Counted from the stretch's first letter, positions 24,517 through 32,698 are shown. The stretch is DNA of 38,144 nucleotides from Chitinophagaceae bacterium (GCA_947476485.1 CANJQU010000034.1:1-38144), one strand, 5' to 3'. Made by a program: numbers and translations. Notes: a model not told the origin generated them from the letters alone.

Positions 24517-25707
24517 ATGAGAAAGTATACCATACTATTTCAAATTTGCTTATTGCAGCTACTACTAATTTGCATAAACTGCAAAAGCCAAAACAGAACA
24601 CAGTCTGCCACCACCTCCGATAAATCAAAACCCGCGCTGTCGAAAGTCAAAAAGAACTATTTCATCACGGAGTACCCACAGGAGTTTTTTTCCGTTCAGT
24701 GCGGTTTGGAGGATAAAGCCGGAAATATGTGGTTCGGCACAGGTGGTAACGGTATCTATATTTACGATGGTAAGTCTTTTACCAATTTTACTCATTTAGA
24801 CGGTCTGTGCCATGATGATATTCTTTGCGCTTGTGCGGATAAAGCAGGGAACATTTGGTTTGGGACCCGGAATGGTGTTATCAGGTATAAACCATCAGCC
24901 GGCAAGCCAGTTAAAACGGACTTTACAAGTTTTTTAATTTTAGCAAATACGATCAGCAGATCTACCCGGACTAAGATCCCATACACCTACCGGCCCGCAG
25001 AAAACTTTGTCTGGAGTATATATCAGGATAGAACCGGGAAAATATGGTTTGGCACAAATAAAGGGGTTTATGTCTGCGATCCGCTCGCAGACCCAGGCAG
25101 TGACGTGCCTCTTTTTACGCGCTTTTTGGAAGATGATCGTATCCTGAATAAAGATAACCTGGTGCTGAAAGATATATCAGGCATCGCCGAGGATAAAGAC
25201 GGCAATATCTGGTTTTCGTCCGGCTATATTGACCAGGAAGGTATTTGTCGCTACGATGGTAGATCGCTCACTAATTTTAAACCCGATGGCATCGGCTCCT
25301 TCCGTTCCATTATAGCAAGTAAAACCGGGGACCTGTTTTTCCTCAGCACATTTCGCGGCACCTATCGTTACGATGGAAAGTCTTTTATCAATTTTACAAA
25401 GCAAATAGGATTGAAAAATGATACGATCACCGCAATTGCAGAAGACAGGACAGGCAACTTCTGGTTCGGCGCTGCCAGTGACAACCTGCTAAACGGAGGA
25501 AGTGGCGGCGTGTGGCGCTATGATCCTGCTGCTTCGCTCACCGCAGGTTCAAGATCCCTTACAAAGTTCACCACAAAGGATGGTTTGAGCCACAATTGCG
25601 TTTTCTGTATTCTTGAAGATAGGCACCGAAACATTTGGTTTGGAACAAGGAACACTGGTTTATGCCGTTATGATGGGAGGCAGTTTACTGACTTTACTGA
25701 CAGGTAA
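24517..25707 (+). CDS. Two-component-regulator-propeller lipoprotein (stand-alone)
   Basis: A 396-residue protein starting at ATG 24517. It has a lipoprotein-like signal (ILFQICLLQLLLICINC; Cys followed by KSQN), then about seven Reg_prop beta-propeller motifs: GNMWFGTGGNGIYIYDGKSF, GNIWFGTRNGVIRY, GKIWFGTNKGVYV, GNIWFSSGYIDQEGICRYDG, GDLFFLSTFRGTYRYDG, GNFWFGAASDN and NIWFGTRNTGLCRYDG. Such repeats normally form the periplasmic sensor of hybrid two-component systems in Bacteroidota. Here the protein ends after the propeller (QFTDFTDR) with no TM helix, kinase or regulator, so it is probably a surface or periplasmic lipoprotein. Ligand unknown. Confidence 0.85.
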   Translation: MRKYTILFQICLLQLLLICINCKSQNRTQSATTSDKSKPALSKVKKNYFITEYPQEFFSVQCGLEDKAGNMWFGTGGNGIYIYDGKSFTNFTHLDGLCHDDILCACADKAGNIWFGTRNGVIRYKPSAGKPVKTDFTSFLILANTISRSTRTKIPYTYRPAENFVWSIYQDRTGKIWFGTNKGVYVCDPLADPGSDVPLFTRFLEDDRILNKDNLVLKDISGIAEDKDGNIWFSSGYIDQEGICRYDGRSLTNFKPDGIGSFRSIIASKTGDLFFLSTFRGTYRYDGKSFINFTKQIGLKNDTITAIAEDRTGNFWFGAASDNLLNGGSGGVWRYDPAASLTAGSRSLTKFTTKDGLSHNCVFCILEDRHRNIWFGTRNTGLCRYDGRQFTDFTDR

Positions 25708-25800
25708 TCTTTAATTGACGAGAACAAAAAGTATGTTCCTCTCTTATCTCATGCCCCCCTGACACTATAAAAATAAATAACAGGAAATTGATGGATATCA

Positions 25801-25830
25801 TTTGACCAAAGCAAACAATTTATTATTTTG
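25801..25830 (+). promoter_or_regulatory. Promoter of the secreted hypothetical protein gene
   Basis: A -33 TTTG (25801-25804) and a -7 TTATTTTG (25823-25830; one mismatch to TAnnTTTG) are separated by 18 bp. The start near 25837 gives a leader of about 10 bases before the ATG at 25847. Confidence 0.5.
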
Positions 25831-25846
25831 CATAAAAACATACAGT

Positions 25847-26659
25847 ATGAAAAAGGTAGCTATATTGTTTGCCGTATTACTTATAGTTGGATCAAATGCC
25901 TATGGCCAGGCGAAGTCGTTAAAACAAGTATTGACGCTCCGTATCGACAGGCCGGGAGGGGCGAATGCAGCCAGTGTAGCCTGGCACCCTGTGCAGAAGA
26001 AATACTATGCCGCACAGGCTGGCAATGAAGTTTACCCGATGGAGGTATTTGATGCCACAGGAAAAATGCTCAGCGATGATAAACTGGAAACAATGTTTGA
26101 TGTTCGGGGTTTTTGGTACAATCCAAACACCAAAACACTTCAGGCAAACGGCTATGATGTCGCCGGTTGGGTAGATTATAAACTCAATGGCAAAGGGATA
26201 CCAATTTCAGTAACGAAAATGGACATAGAGCCTGGTAAACCCGATGCGCAGAGCGTGGCCGCTTACGACTCGAAAAAGAATGTGGTTTACTATTTTGACT
26301 ATGCCAACGTTGGCGTTGAACGACACAATATGAAGGATGGCGTTGCCGACACAACTATCGCATTGCACCTGGGCGCCAAAACAAAGAGTGATATGTCTGA
26401 TGATCAGAACGACAAAAAAGCAAACTACAACGAAAATGCGCTCATTTATACCGGAGTTGCAGGTGCGGAAATAGGATTGCTTAATACTGCTGAAAAACAA
26501 ATAGAACTGTACAACATTGCTACCGGTTTTATGACTAAAGCATTAAAGCTACCCGAAGACGCACCAGTACCAACCTCTCTGAACTTCAGCTATTGCAACG
26601 GTATCTACTGGCTCAATGACAGGACAGAACGTGTGTGGCATGGTTACAAGGCTAATTAG
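25847..26659 (+). CDS. Secreted hypothetical protein (possible beta-propeller)
   Basis: A 270-residue protein with a signal peptide (MKKVAILFAVLLIVGSNAYGQ), starting at ATG 25847 just behind a promoter. The mature part has repeated strand motifs such as ASVAWHPVQKKYYAAQAGNE, AVFD-like (MEVFDATGKM), SVAAYDSKKNVVYYFDYANV and IYWLNDRTERVWHG. These resemble YVTN/SMP-30-type propeller blades, though the length would allow only four to five, so the assignment is tentative. No sorting domain or lipobox; probably periplasmic. It ends before the hairpin that terminates the convergent tRNA gene. Confidence 0.7.
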   Translation: MKKVAILFAVLLIVGSNAYGQAKSLKQVLTLRIDRPGGANAASVAWHPVQKKYYAAQAGNEVYPMEVFDATGKMLSDDKLETMFDVRGFWYNPNTKTLQANGYDVAGWVDYKLNGKGIPISVTKMDIEPGKPDAQSVAAYDSKKNVVYYFDYANVGVERHNMKDGVADTTIALHLGAKTKSDMSDDQNDKKANYNENALIYTGVAGAEIGLLNTAEKQIELYNIATGFMTKALKLPEDAPVPTSLNFSYCNGIYWLNDRTERVWHGYKAN

Positions 26660-26690
26660 TAGATCGGCTTGCGGTTTCACCTTCCATAGT

Positions 26691-26740
26691 AAAAGAAAAA
26701 GCGGAGAATGGCCAACGCTCACCGCGCTTCATTCTCCGCT
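26691..26740 (-). terminator. Intrinsic terminator of the tRNA-Leu gene
   Basis: On the minus strand AGCGGAGAATG (26740-26730) and CATTCTCCGCT (26710-26700) form an 11-bp perfect stem, followed by TTTTTCTTTT (26700-26691). The same hairpin faces the convergent protein gene ending at 26659 and could act on both strands, though the plus side has only a weak T-run. Confidence 0.85.
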
Positions 26741-26749
26741 CTCATTTTG

Positions 26750-26833
26750 TGCCCGGGACTGGATTCGAACCAGCACATCCTTGCGAACGCTGCGACCTGA
26801 ACACAGTGCGTCTACCAATTTCGCCACCCGGGC
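26750..26833 (-). tRNA. tRNA-Leu (anticodon CAG)
   Basis: On the minus strand GCCCGGG (26833-26827) pairs with CCCGGGC (26757-26751), with discriminator A at 26750. The D arm reads GCGAAATTGGTAGACGC. The anticodon stem-loop is CTGTG-TTCAGGT-CGCAG with anticodon CAG. A long class-II variable arm follows, then the T arm CTGG-TTCGAAT-CCAG. The 84-nt length, the variable arm and the A discriminator fit leucine. The 3' CCA is not encoded. Confidence 0.95.
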
Positions 26834-26859
26834 GGTAATGATTTGTGTTTCAGGGAGCG

Positions 26860-26867
26860 CAAAGGTA
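26860..26867 (-). promoter_or_regulatory. -7 promoter element of tRNA-Leu
   Basis: TACCTTTG on the minus strand matches TAnnTTTG and lies 26 bp upstream of the tRNA 5' end. No clear -33 TTTG is visible. Confidence 0.45.
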
Positions 26868-26878
26868 ATGAGTTTTTT

Positions 26879-26908
26879 GGAATTTGGAATTAGTAATTTG
26901 GAATTTGG
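26879..26908. repeat. AATTTGGAATT dispersed repeat
   Basis: GGAATTTGGAATT (26879-26891) and AATTTGGAATTTGG (26895-26908) are tandem near-copies between the tRNA and the next gene. The reverse complement AAATTCCAAATTCCAA occurs at 32404-32419 behind the S9 peptidase gene. This is a low-complexity dispersed intergenic repeat. Confidence 0.6.
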
Positions 26909-26977
26909 ATAGAAAATTATTTCACTGCGCGAGGCGCGTGTGCCAATCCTAATTCCAGAAATACCAATTCCTTAAGA

Positions 26978-27589
26978 CTACTTAATGTCCACATCAAGCA
27001 CTTTATTTCCCTGCAGTATTCCCTCCAGCTTATCGCCGGGGTTTACAGGGCCAACACCAGAAGGGGTTCCGGTAAATATCATATCGCCAATGTTTATGGT
27101 GAAGAACTTAGAAACGTAGGCGATGATCTTATCAATGGAGAATATCATGTCGCGGCTGTTGCCGTCCTGTACGGTCTCTCCGTTTTTTGTTAGCTGGAAG
27201 GATAGATTGCGCATATTCGTTTCGGCGGTTATGGGGTTGAACGTACCCACTGCAGCCGATCCGTCAAATCCTTTCGATATTTCCCAAGGCAGCCCCTTGC
27301 TTTTAAGGCTGTTTTGCAGGTCGCGTGCTGTAAAGTCGATGCCCAGCGTTACCTGGTCGTAGTATTTATTGGCAAATTTCTCCTGGATATGCTTCCCGTT
27401 CTTGCATATCTTCACTACTACTTCGCATTCGTATTGCAGATCGTCCGTGAACTCCGGATAATACAATGGTTTTTCCGGTAAGAGCAGCGCAGCCTTTGGC
27501 TTAATAAAGATGACCGGCTCCCTGGGCACCTCGTTGTTCAATTCTTTGGCGTGTTCTGCGTAATTTCGCCCAACGCAAATTATTTTCAT
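26978..27589 (-). CDS. Fumarylacetoacetate hydrolase-fold protein
   Basis: A 203-residue protein of the short FAH family (acylpyruvase / oxaloacetate decarboxylase / 2-oxo-hept-3-ene-dioate hydratase group). Visible marks are the opening MKIICVGRNYAEHAKEL, metal ligands Glu54 and Glu56 in YECEVVVKI, Asp85 in GIDFTARD, and the C-terminal GDMIFTGTPSGVGPVNPGD. It acts in the cytosol on small 2-oxo or 2,4-dioxo acids with a divalent metal; the exact substrate is not set by these motifs. The start has a good ribosome-binding site (AGGAG about 10 bases upstream). It is divergent from the thioesterase gene with only 20 bp between them, so each promoter must lie inside the other's coding region. Confidence 0.9.
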   Translation of the reverse strand: MKIICVGRNYAEHAKELNNEVPREPVIFIKPKAALLLPEKPLYYPEFTDDLQYECEVVVKICKNGKHIQEKFANKYYDQVTLGIDFTARDLQNSLKSKGLPWEISKGFDGSAAVGTFNPITAETNMRNLSFQLTKNGETVQDGNSRDMIFSIDKIIAYVSKFFTINIGDMIFTGTPSGVGPVNPGDKLEGILQGNKVLDVDIK

Positions 27590-27609
27590 AAATTTTTTCT
27601 CCTGCTATT

Positions 27610-28047
27610 ATGGGTCGTGTAAAGATAAAATTTCCAAACGAGAATCCATTGTATATCGCGACAATTCCCGTGCGGATAGGAGATGTGAATTATGGCGGGC
27701 ATGTTGGTAATGATGCTGTTTTGTCTATCATTCACGAAGCCCGGATGATGATGTTGAGCAGCAGAAACTACAGCGAGATGAATGCCGGAGGTAACAGCAT
27801 GATCATGGCAGATGTGATGATTTCTTACAAAGGGGAGTCGTTTTATGGTGATGTGCTGACTATACGCATTTATGCTGAGGAGATTACGGATCGTACATTT
27901 GATCTATTGTATCAAATATACACATTGAGGAACGGCTTAAATTCAGATATAGCGCATGCAAAAACAGGGATGGTTTGCTTCGATTATGAGGCCAGAAAGT
28001 TGGCTCAGATGACAGACGAATTGAAGAGATTTCTTTCCAATTTGTAA
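27610..28047 (+). CDS. Acyl-CoA thioesterase-like hotdog-fold protein
   Basis: A 145-residue single hotdog domain of the 4HBT/YbgC type. The active-site stretch reads RIGDVNYGGHVGND (residues 22-35), with Asp25, His31 and Asn34 in the usual D-x5-H-x2-N arrangement and Glu43 on the central helix (IIHEARMMML). Members hydrolyse short or aromatic acyl-CoA thioesters; substrate unknown. It is divergent from the FAH-fold gene and convergent with the peroxidase gene, only 4 bp from stop to stop. Confidence 0.85.
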   Translation: MGRVKIKFPNENPLYIATIPVRIGDVNYGGHVGNDAVLSIIHEARMMMLSSRNYSEMNAGGNSMIMADVMISYKGESFYGDVLTIRIYAEEITDRTFDLLYQIYTLRNGLNSDIAHAKTGMVCFDYEARKLAQMTDELKRFLSNL

Positions 28048-28051
28048 AAAA

Positions 28052-28606
28052 TTATTTTTCTAATAAGGCAATAATTTCAGGGCTGTCGGGCAATGTTCCG
28101 GGAGAAAATACGGCAACGAGGTTGCCTTTTTCGTCGACCACGTATTTTTGAAAGTTCCATTTTACTTTGCTGTCCCCGTATCCATTGTATCTTTTTTGTG
28201 TGAGCCAGCGATATATAGCGGCCATCTTTGCTCCCTTTACCGATACTTTTGCAGCTACAGGAAAGGTTACGCCATAGTTCTCTTTGCAAAACGCAGCTAT
28301 CTTCTCATTGGATCCCGGTTCCTGGAAGAGGAAATTATTGCTTGGAAAGGCTACGATCACCAGCCGGTCCTTGTATTTAGTATACAGGCTTTCAAGTCCC
28401 TCGTATTGTGGTGTAAAGCCGCATTTAGATGCGGTGTTCACGATCATTATTTTTTTCCCTCTGAAGGTTGAAAAATCAATGATGCTGCCATCCGCTGCAG
28501 GCACTTTAAAATCATATATACTAGTTGGAACCTGTGCCTGGCCTGCGGAAAAGAAAAAACTAAAAAATGGTAACATAATACGCCACATTGCAGTCTGCTG
28601 GTTCAA
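28052..28606 (-). CDS. Exported glutathione-peroxidase-like thiol peroxidase
   Basis: A 184-residue protein with a signal peptide (about residues 8-24, ending AGQAQ), so periplasmic. The GPx fold is complete: peroxidatic Cys62 in NTASKCGFT, FPSNNFLFQEPG (86-98; the canonical Gln of NQF is Asn91), Cys107 in AFCKENYGVTFP and Trp150 in KWNFQKYVVD. Cys107 sits where thioredoxin-dependent GPx-like enzymes keep their resolving cysteine, so this is probably a two-Cys peroxidase rather than a glutathione enzyme. A -7 box lies just upstream. It may reduce hydroperoxides in the envelope; its electron donor is not evident. Confidence 0.88.
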   Translation of the reverse strand: MNQQTAMWRIMLPFFSFFFSAGQAQVPTSIYDFKVPAADGSIIDFSTFRGKKIMIVNTASKCGFTPQYEGLESLYTKYKDRLVIVAFPSNNFLFQEPGSNEKIAAFCKENYGVTFPVAAKVSVKGAKMAAIYRWLTQKRYNGYGDSKVKWNFQKYVVDEKGNLVAVFSPGTLPDSPEIIALLEK

Positions 28607-28627
28607 AAATCGTTTTACTCAATTTCC

Positions 28628-28635
28628 CAAAGGTA
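28628..28635 (-). promoter_or_regulatory. -7 promoter element of the thiol peroxidase gene
   Basis: TACCTTTG on the minus strand, 21 bp upstream of the ATG at 28606, matches TAnnTTTG; a leader of about 15 bases is expected. No clear -33 box. Confidence 0.45.
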
Positions 28636-28711
28636 GGTTAAAACTAAGGGTTGTTCTGCCGGCCATCGTCTATCCTGCGAATATCGGGTTAGTATTCTCG
28701 TTAATTCAGGC

Positions 28712-28719
28712 TATTTTTG
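28712..28719 (+). promoter_or_regulatory. -7 element of the Ig-like lipoprotein gene
   Basis: TATTTTTG ends 7 bp before the ATG at 28727. If used, the transcript would be leaderless or nearly so. Confidence 0.4.
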
Positions 28720-28726
28720 GGCGCAA

Positions 28727-30268
28727 ATGAATTCCCGTTTCAGCCGCCTTTTATTATTTATCCCGGTAGTTACCGGCCTCTGTTTTTTTACAGGCTGCGC
28801 AAATATTACCGCTCCCACTGGTGGCAAAAAGGATACCACTCCGCCCAGGCTGACGGCATTAGAACCACAAGATTCCCTGCTTAATGTTAAGACCAAACGA
28901 ATAGAGCTTAACTTTGACGAATACATTACTTTAAGTGATGCAATTAAGGAGGTGGCTTTATCACCCATCCTTTCCATTCAGCCGATTGTAACCTCAAACA
29001 ATAAGCACGTCGTCGTGAAGATCGTAGACTCATTGCTGGAGGAAAATACTACCTATCGTTTGTCGTTTGGTAATGCCATTAAAGACCTGCACGAAGGCAA
29101 TGCCTTTGCCGGGTATACTTACACCTTTAGCACCGGCGCTTATTTCGACTCATTGGAACTAAGAGGAAGTGTGATCAGCGCCGCTACCGGTTTGCCGGAT
29201 TCCACGGGTGTGGTGGTCGTTTTGTATAGCGTTAAAGACAATGACAGCGCCGTAGTGCGCCGCAAGCCAAAGTATGTGACAAAAGCAAACGCCAAAGGCG
29301 AGTTTGTTTTTAAAGGGTTGCCCGGAAGGAGTTTCCGCATTTATGGCCTTAAAGATCCGAATGGAAACCTTATTTATGATGGCGCCCTTGGTGGTGAAAT
29401 GATAGCTTTTAATGAGGTGCCGGTATTGCCCGGTGATACGGCAATGAAACCGCTCAGGCTCCGTATGTTTACTGAAATGGCGGACACAGCCGCTAAAAAT
29501 ACAGATAGTGTAAGGAAGGTGACTGACAGCCTGGCAAAAGAGAGTGGGCTTAAAAAGAAGGGACGGGACAATTCCAAAAATGACGTCAGCTATTCTGTGA
29601 ACCTGGACACAACCACCGTTGCCAAAAGAACCTATGATATTACAAGGCCGATAAACCTGTCTTTCAACAGACCGACGGAACTGAATAAAACCAAAATCAC
29701 GATCTCCTACGACAGTTCGGGTGTTACTGTGACACCTGGTATTTCCATTGTTACCGACTCACTGAATCCTTTGATAGTGCACGTTTCACCAGAAGTGCAG
29801 GGGCGCATGCACTGGCGGGAAGATAGGGTATATACGTTGCGGTTGGCCAAGGGCTTTGCTAAGGACACTGCCGGTAAAGACCTGATGCCGGCGCGCTACA
29901 CCTTCAGAACCTGGGAGGAGGAAGACTATGGCAAGATACCGGTGCACCTGCCGGTGAAATACCTTAACGCGCACTATGTACTTATGGTAACAACAGACAG
30001 GGATACAGTCTATCAGAAGCCGGTAACAGACACTGTTGTCAAATTGTCGCGGTTACGCCCCGGGCGCTATACCATCCGGGTGATCGCAGATAAGAACGAC
30101 AATGGCAAGTGGGATACCGGCGATCTTTTTGCCAAAGTGCAGCCCGAAGAAGTGATCCCCTATCCCGAAGATGTCAAGCTGAAAGCCGGATGGGAGAACA
30201 TTATAGATTTTGAGCAGAAACCCAAACCAGTAATGAGTCCGAAAGGAAAAGCGTTGCAGGGTAAGTGA
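28727..30268 (+). CDS. Lipoprotein with Ig-like Big_5 domain
   Basis: A 513-residue lipoprotein: signal peptide with lipobox FTGC (Cys24), then ITAPTGGKKDTTPPRL. A Big_5/SbsA-like Ig domain occupies about 36-135 (TPPRLTALEPQDSLLNVKTK, RIELNFDEYI, TYRLSFGNAIKDLHEGNA, YTYTFSTG). A carboxypeptidase-regulatory-like segment (about 140-215, GSVISAATGLPDSTGV) ends in GLKDPNGNLIYD. The second half repeats an Ig-like unit (ITRPINLSFNRP) and ends with RVIADKNDNGKWDTGD. This architecture is a widespread single-copy Bacteroidota lipoprotein of unknown function. It sits 64 bp upstream of the S9 peptidase gene on the same strand, but that gene has its own -7 box. Confidence 0.85.
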   Translation: MNSRFSRLLLFIPVVTGLCFFTGCANITAPTGGKKDTTPPRLTALEPQDSLLNVKTKRIELNFDEYITLSDAIKEVALSPILSIQPIVTSNNKHVVVKIVDSLLEENTTYRLSFGNAIKDLHEGNAFAGYTYTFSTGAYFDSLELRGSVISAATGLPDSTGVVVVLYSVKDNDSAVVRRKPKYVTKANAKGEFVFKGLPGRSFRIYGLKDPNGNLIYDGALGGEMIAFNEVPVLPGDTAMKPLRLRMFTEMADTAAKNTDSVRKVTDSLAKESGLKKKGRDNSKNDVSYSVNLDTTTVAKRTYDITRPINLSFNRPTELNKTKITISYDSSGVTVTPGISIVTDSLNPLIVHVSPEVQGRMHWREDRVYTLRLAKGFAKDTAGKDLMPARYTFRTWEEEDYGKIPVHLPVKYLNAHYVLMVTTDRDTVYQKPVTDTVVKLSRLRPGRYTIRVIADKNDNGKWDTGDLFAKVQPEEVIPYPEDVKLKAGWENIIDFEQKPKPVMSPKGKALQGK

Positions 30269-30307
30269 TAATTTCCATCTTTCATGGCTGCATTTCGGCA
30301 CATTTAC

Positions 30308-30315
30308 TATTTTTG
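30308..30315 (+). promoter_or_regulatory. -7 element of the S9 peptidase gene
   Basis: TATTTTTG, identical to the box before the lipoprotein gene, lies 17 bp before the ATG at 30333 and predicts a leader of about 10 bases. Confidence 0.45.
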
Positions 30316-30332
30316 CCCCCTCAATATAAGAT

Positions 30333-32390
30333 ATGAAGCACACTTTTAATTTGGCAAAATCGGCATTTGCAGCATTGTTGGTAGCTGGGTCACTGAGCGT
30401 TGACGCACAGGGCGTTGCCCGGCATTCAGAGCATATGACACCGGAATTGCTATGGAGCCTGCACAGGGTGAGCGGTAACGGTGTGAGCCGCGACGGCCGT
30501 TATGCCTATTACAGTACAAAAACCACCGATTGGAAGACCGAAAAAAGTGTTACCCACCAGTATCGCATAAACATACAGGATGGCACCCGGAAAGAATGGA
30601 CCACTGAAGCAGGCAAAACAATAACACAGCGCTACGACAAGATGTGGTTTGCCTACTACGATAACTTTTTGTACAAAAGCGTGGATAGCGGCGCTACGTG
30701 GCAGGAGATATATACAAAACTACAGGATGCTGAAAATGTATGGGTATCGCCTGACGGGCAGTATGTAGCCTATTCTAAAGATGTTATGGTTAAGCCCATG
30801 CTTGGCACAGACATTAACAGCGACCTGCCCAACACCACGGCCAAAGTGTACACCGACCTTAACTACAGGCATTGGGACACATGGGAAGACGGAAAGTTCT
30901 CCCACATTTTCCTGGCGAATATTAAGGAGGGGACAGCCAAGGACCTGATGGAAGATGAGCCGTATGATTGCCCACAGAAACCATTTGGTGGTGCCGAAGA
31001 CCTGGCTTGGTCTCCAGATAGCAAGGGCTTTGTATATGTATGCAAAAAGAAATTCGGGAAGGAGTATGCGCTGAGTACCAATACGGATATCTACTATTAC
31101 GACCGGGAGACAGGCAAGACCACGAACTGGACAGAAGGCATGCCCGGATACGATATGGCTCCGGCTTTCAGCAAGGATGGCAAAAAACTGGCATGGCTGA
31201 GCATGGGCCGTGACGGTTTTGAGGCGGACAAGAATGACATAGTGGTGATGGAAGTAGCAACTGCGAAAAAAGTGAATATCACCGCTAAATGGGATGGTAC
31301 TGCCGGTGGTTTTATCTGGAGTAATGCCAACGACAAGATATATTTCAATGCGCCGCTGGAAGGTACAGAGCAACTGTTTGACGTGCCGGTGCCGAACAAG
31401 TTCAACGACAAAGAGACCTTTGCCGTAAACAATATTACCAAGGGTAAGTATGATGTGACCGGCATAATAGGCGAGGGGGGCGGAGAGATTATTGTGACCC
31501 GATGCGATATGAACCACTCGGCGGAAATATATGCCGTGAAGCCAAAGTATGGTGATATGCGCCAGCTTTCACATGAGAACGATGCAACCTATCAGCAGAT
31601 CAAAATGAGTAAAACGGAGCTTCGTTCAATGACCACTACCGACGGGGCAACACTGCATACCTGGATCATTTATCCACCTGATTTTGACCCGGCGAAGAAA
31701 TACCCGACGCTGTTGTATTGCCAGGGCGGACCGCAGTCTGCGCTTTCTCAGTTTTACAGTGTCCGCTGGAACTTTCAACTGATGGCTGCCCAGGGTTATA
31801 TCGTGGTGGCTCCAAACCGCCGCGGCATGCCGGGCTGGGGTGTGAAGTGGAATGAAGCGATAAGCAAGGACTGGGGTGGCCTGCCCATGCAGGACTACCT
31901 TACTGCGATAGATGAATTCAGCAAGGAGCCGTTTGTTGACAAGGGCCGGCTGGGCTGCGTGGGCGCGAGTTATGGCGGGTATAGCGTATTTATGCTTGCC
32001 GGCATACATAATAATCGTTTCAAAACATTCATAGCGCATGACGGTCTTTTTGATCTGAAGAGTTGGTACGGAACTACCGAGGAACTGTGGTTTGCAAATT
32101 GGGACATAGGCGGTGCATTCTGGAAAGATCCGTCGCCACTAAGCTATGACCGCTACAACCCGGTGAATTTTGTAAACAGATGGACCGCACCTATCATGAT
32201 CATCCAGGGTGGCCTTGACTACCGGGTGCCGATAGAGCAGGGCCTTGAGGCGTTCCAGGCGGCAAAACTCCATGGTCTGAATGCAAAACTGCTCTACCTG
32301 CCTAATGAGAACCACTGGGTACTGCATCCGCAGAATGGTATTGCCTGGCAGCGTGAGTTCTTTAAGTGGCTGGATGAAACACTGAAATAA
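30333..32390 (+). CDS. S9 family serine peptidase (dipeptidyl peptidase 5-like)
   Basis: A 685-residue protein with a signal peptide (about 1-25, ending SVDAQ), so periplasmic. The N-terminal two-thirds is a beta-propeller with WD40/TolB-like strands (VWVSPDGQYVAYSKD, LAWSPDSKGFVYVCKK, PAFSKDGKKLAWLSM). The C-terminal alpha/beta hydrolase holds the triad Ser546 in GASYGGYS, Asp629 in GGLDYRVP and His661 in ENHWV. CQGGPQS upstream would form the oxyanion region. The layout fits DPP5-type peptidases, which release N-terminal dipeptides from oligopeptides in Bacteroidota. It is followed by an intrinsic terminator. Confidence 0.92.
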   Translation: MKHTFNLAKSAFAALLVAGSLSVDAQGVARHSEHMTPELLWSLHRVSGNGVSRDGRYAYYSTKTTDWKTEKSVTHQYRINIQDGTRKEWTTEAGKTITQRYDKMWFAYYDNFLYKSVDSGATWQEIYTKLQDAENVWVSPDGQYVAYSKDVMVKPMLGTDINSDLPNTTAKVYTDLNYRHWDTWEDGKFSHIFLANIKEGTAKDLMEDEPYDCPQKPFGGAEDLAWSPDSKGFVYVCKKKFGKEYALSTNTDIYYYDRETGKTTNWTEGMPGYDMAPAFSKDGKKLAWLSMGRDGFEADKNDIVVMEVATAKKVNITAKWDGTAGGFIWSNANDKIYFNAPLEGTEQLFDVPVPNKFNDKETFAVNNITKGKYDVTGIIGEGGGEIIVTRCDMNHSAEIYAVKPKYGDMRQLSHENDATYQQIKMSKTELRSMTTTDGATLHTWIIYPPDFDPAKKYPTLLYCQGGPQSALSQFYSVRWNFQLMAAQGYIVVAPNRRGMPGWGVKWNEAISKDWGGLPMQDYLTAIDEFSKEPFVDKGRLGCVGASYGGYSVFMLAGIHNNRFKTFIAHDGLFDLKSWYGTTEELWFANWDIGGAFWKDPSPLSYDRYNPVNFVNRWTAPIMIIQGGLDYRVPIEQGLEAFQAAKLHGLNAKLLYLPNENHWVLHPQNGIAWQREFFKWLDETLK

Positions 32391-32421
32391 AACGCTAAAG
32401 GTTAAATTCCAAATTCCAACG

Positions 32422-32448
32422 AAAGCAGGGCGGAAAGCGCCTGCTTTT
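32422..32448 (+). terminator. Intrinsic terminator after the S9 peptidase gene
   Basis: AAAGCAGG (32422-32429) pairs with CCTGCTTT (32440-32447) around a GC-rich loop; a TTTTG run overlaps the 3' arm. The rest of the 32391-32698 gap holds one minus-strand terminator and no visible gene. Confidence 0.65.
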
Positions 32449-32647
32449 GTTGTTTATGGGAGTTATTCAGCTTCCGCCAAAATTTCACCGCTTCAATAGC
32501 CTATGGTTTTAAGCAGGGTGTTGTACTAAATCGTATCGTAAAACTTTAGCTCAAGTGTCGCTTAACATATTCCCGTATAGTTTCTTTTGCTAAAATTGCC
32601 GGTATTTCTTTGTTGCTTTTTGATAACGTTTACCGTGTTTAATTAAT

Positions 32648-32676
32648 CGAAAAAGCCTCCCGGTTAAGGGAAGCTT
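32648..32676 (-). terminator. Intrinsic terminator after the small lipoprotein gene
   Basis: On the minus strand AAGCTTCCC (32676-32668) pairs with GGGAGGCTT (32661-32653) through a 9-bp stem with one G-U pair and a 6-base loop, followed by a T-run (plus-strand A at 32650-32654). Confidence 0.8.
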
Positions 32677-32698
32677 CCAATGTTTTTGACTTAGTTCT

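Noticed and set aside
26750-26833. tRNA-Leu as an integration site for a genomic island
   Set aside because: No integrase, no direct repeat of the tRNA 3' end and only ordinary genes on both sides.
28284-28730. 148-residue plus-strand frame opposite the peroxidase and its promoter region
   Set aside because: Overlaps the peroxidase coding sequence antisense, and the true downstream gene starts at 28727.
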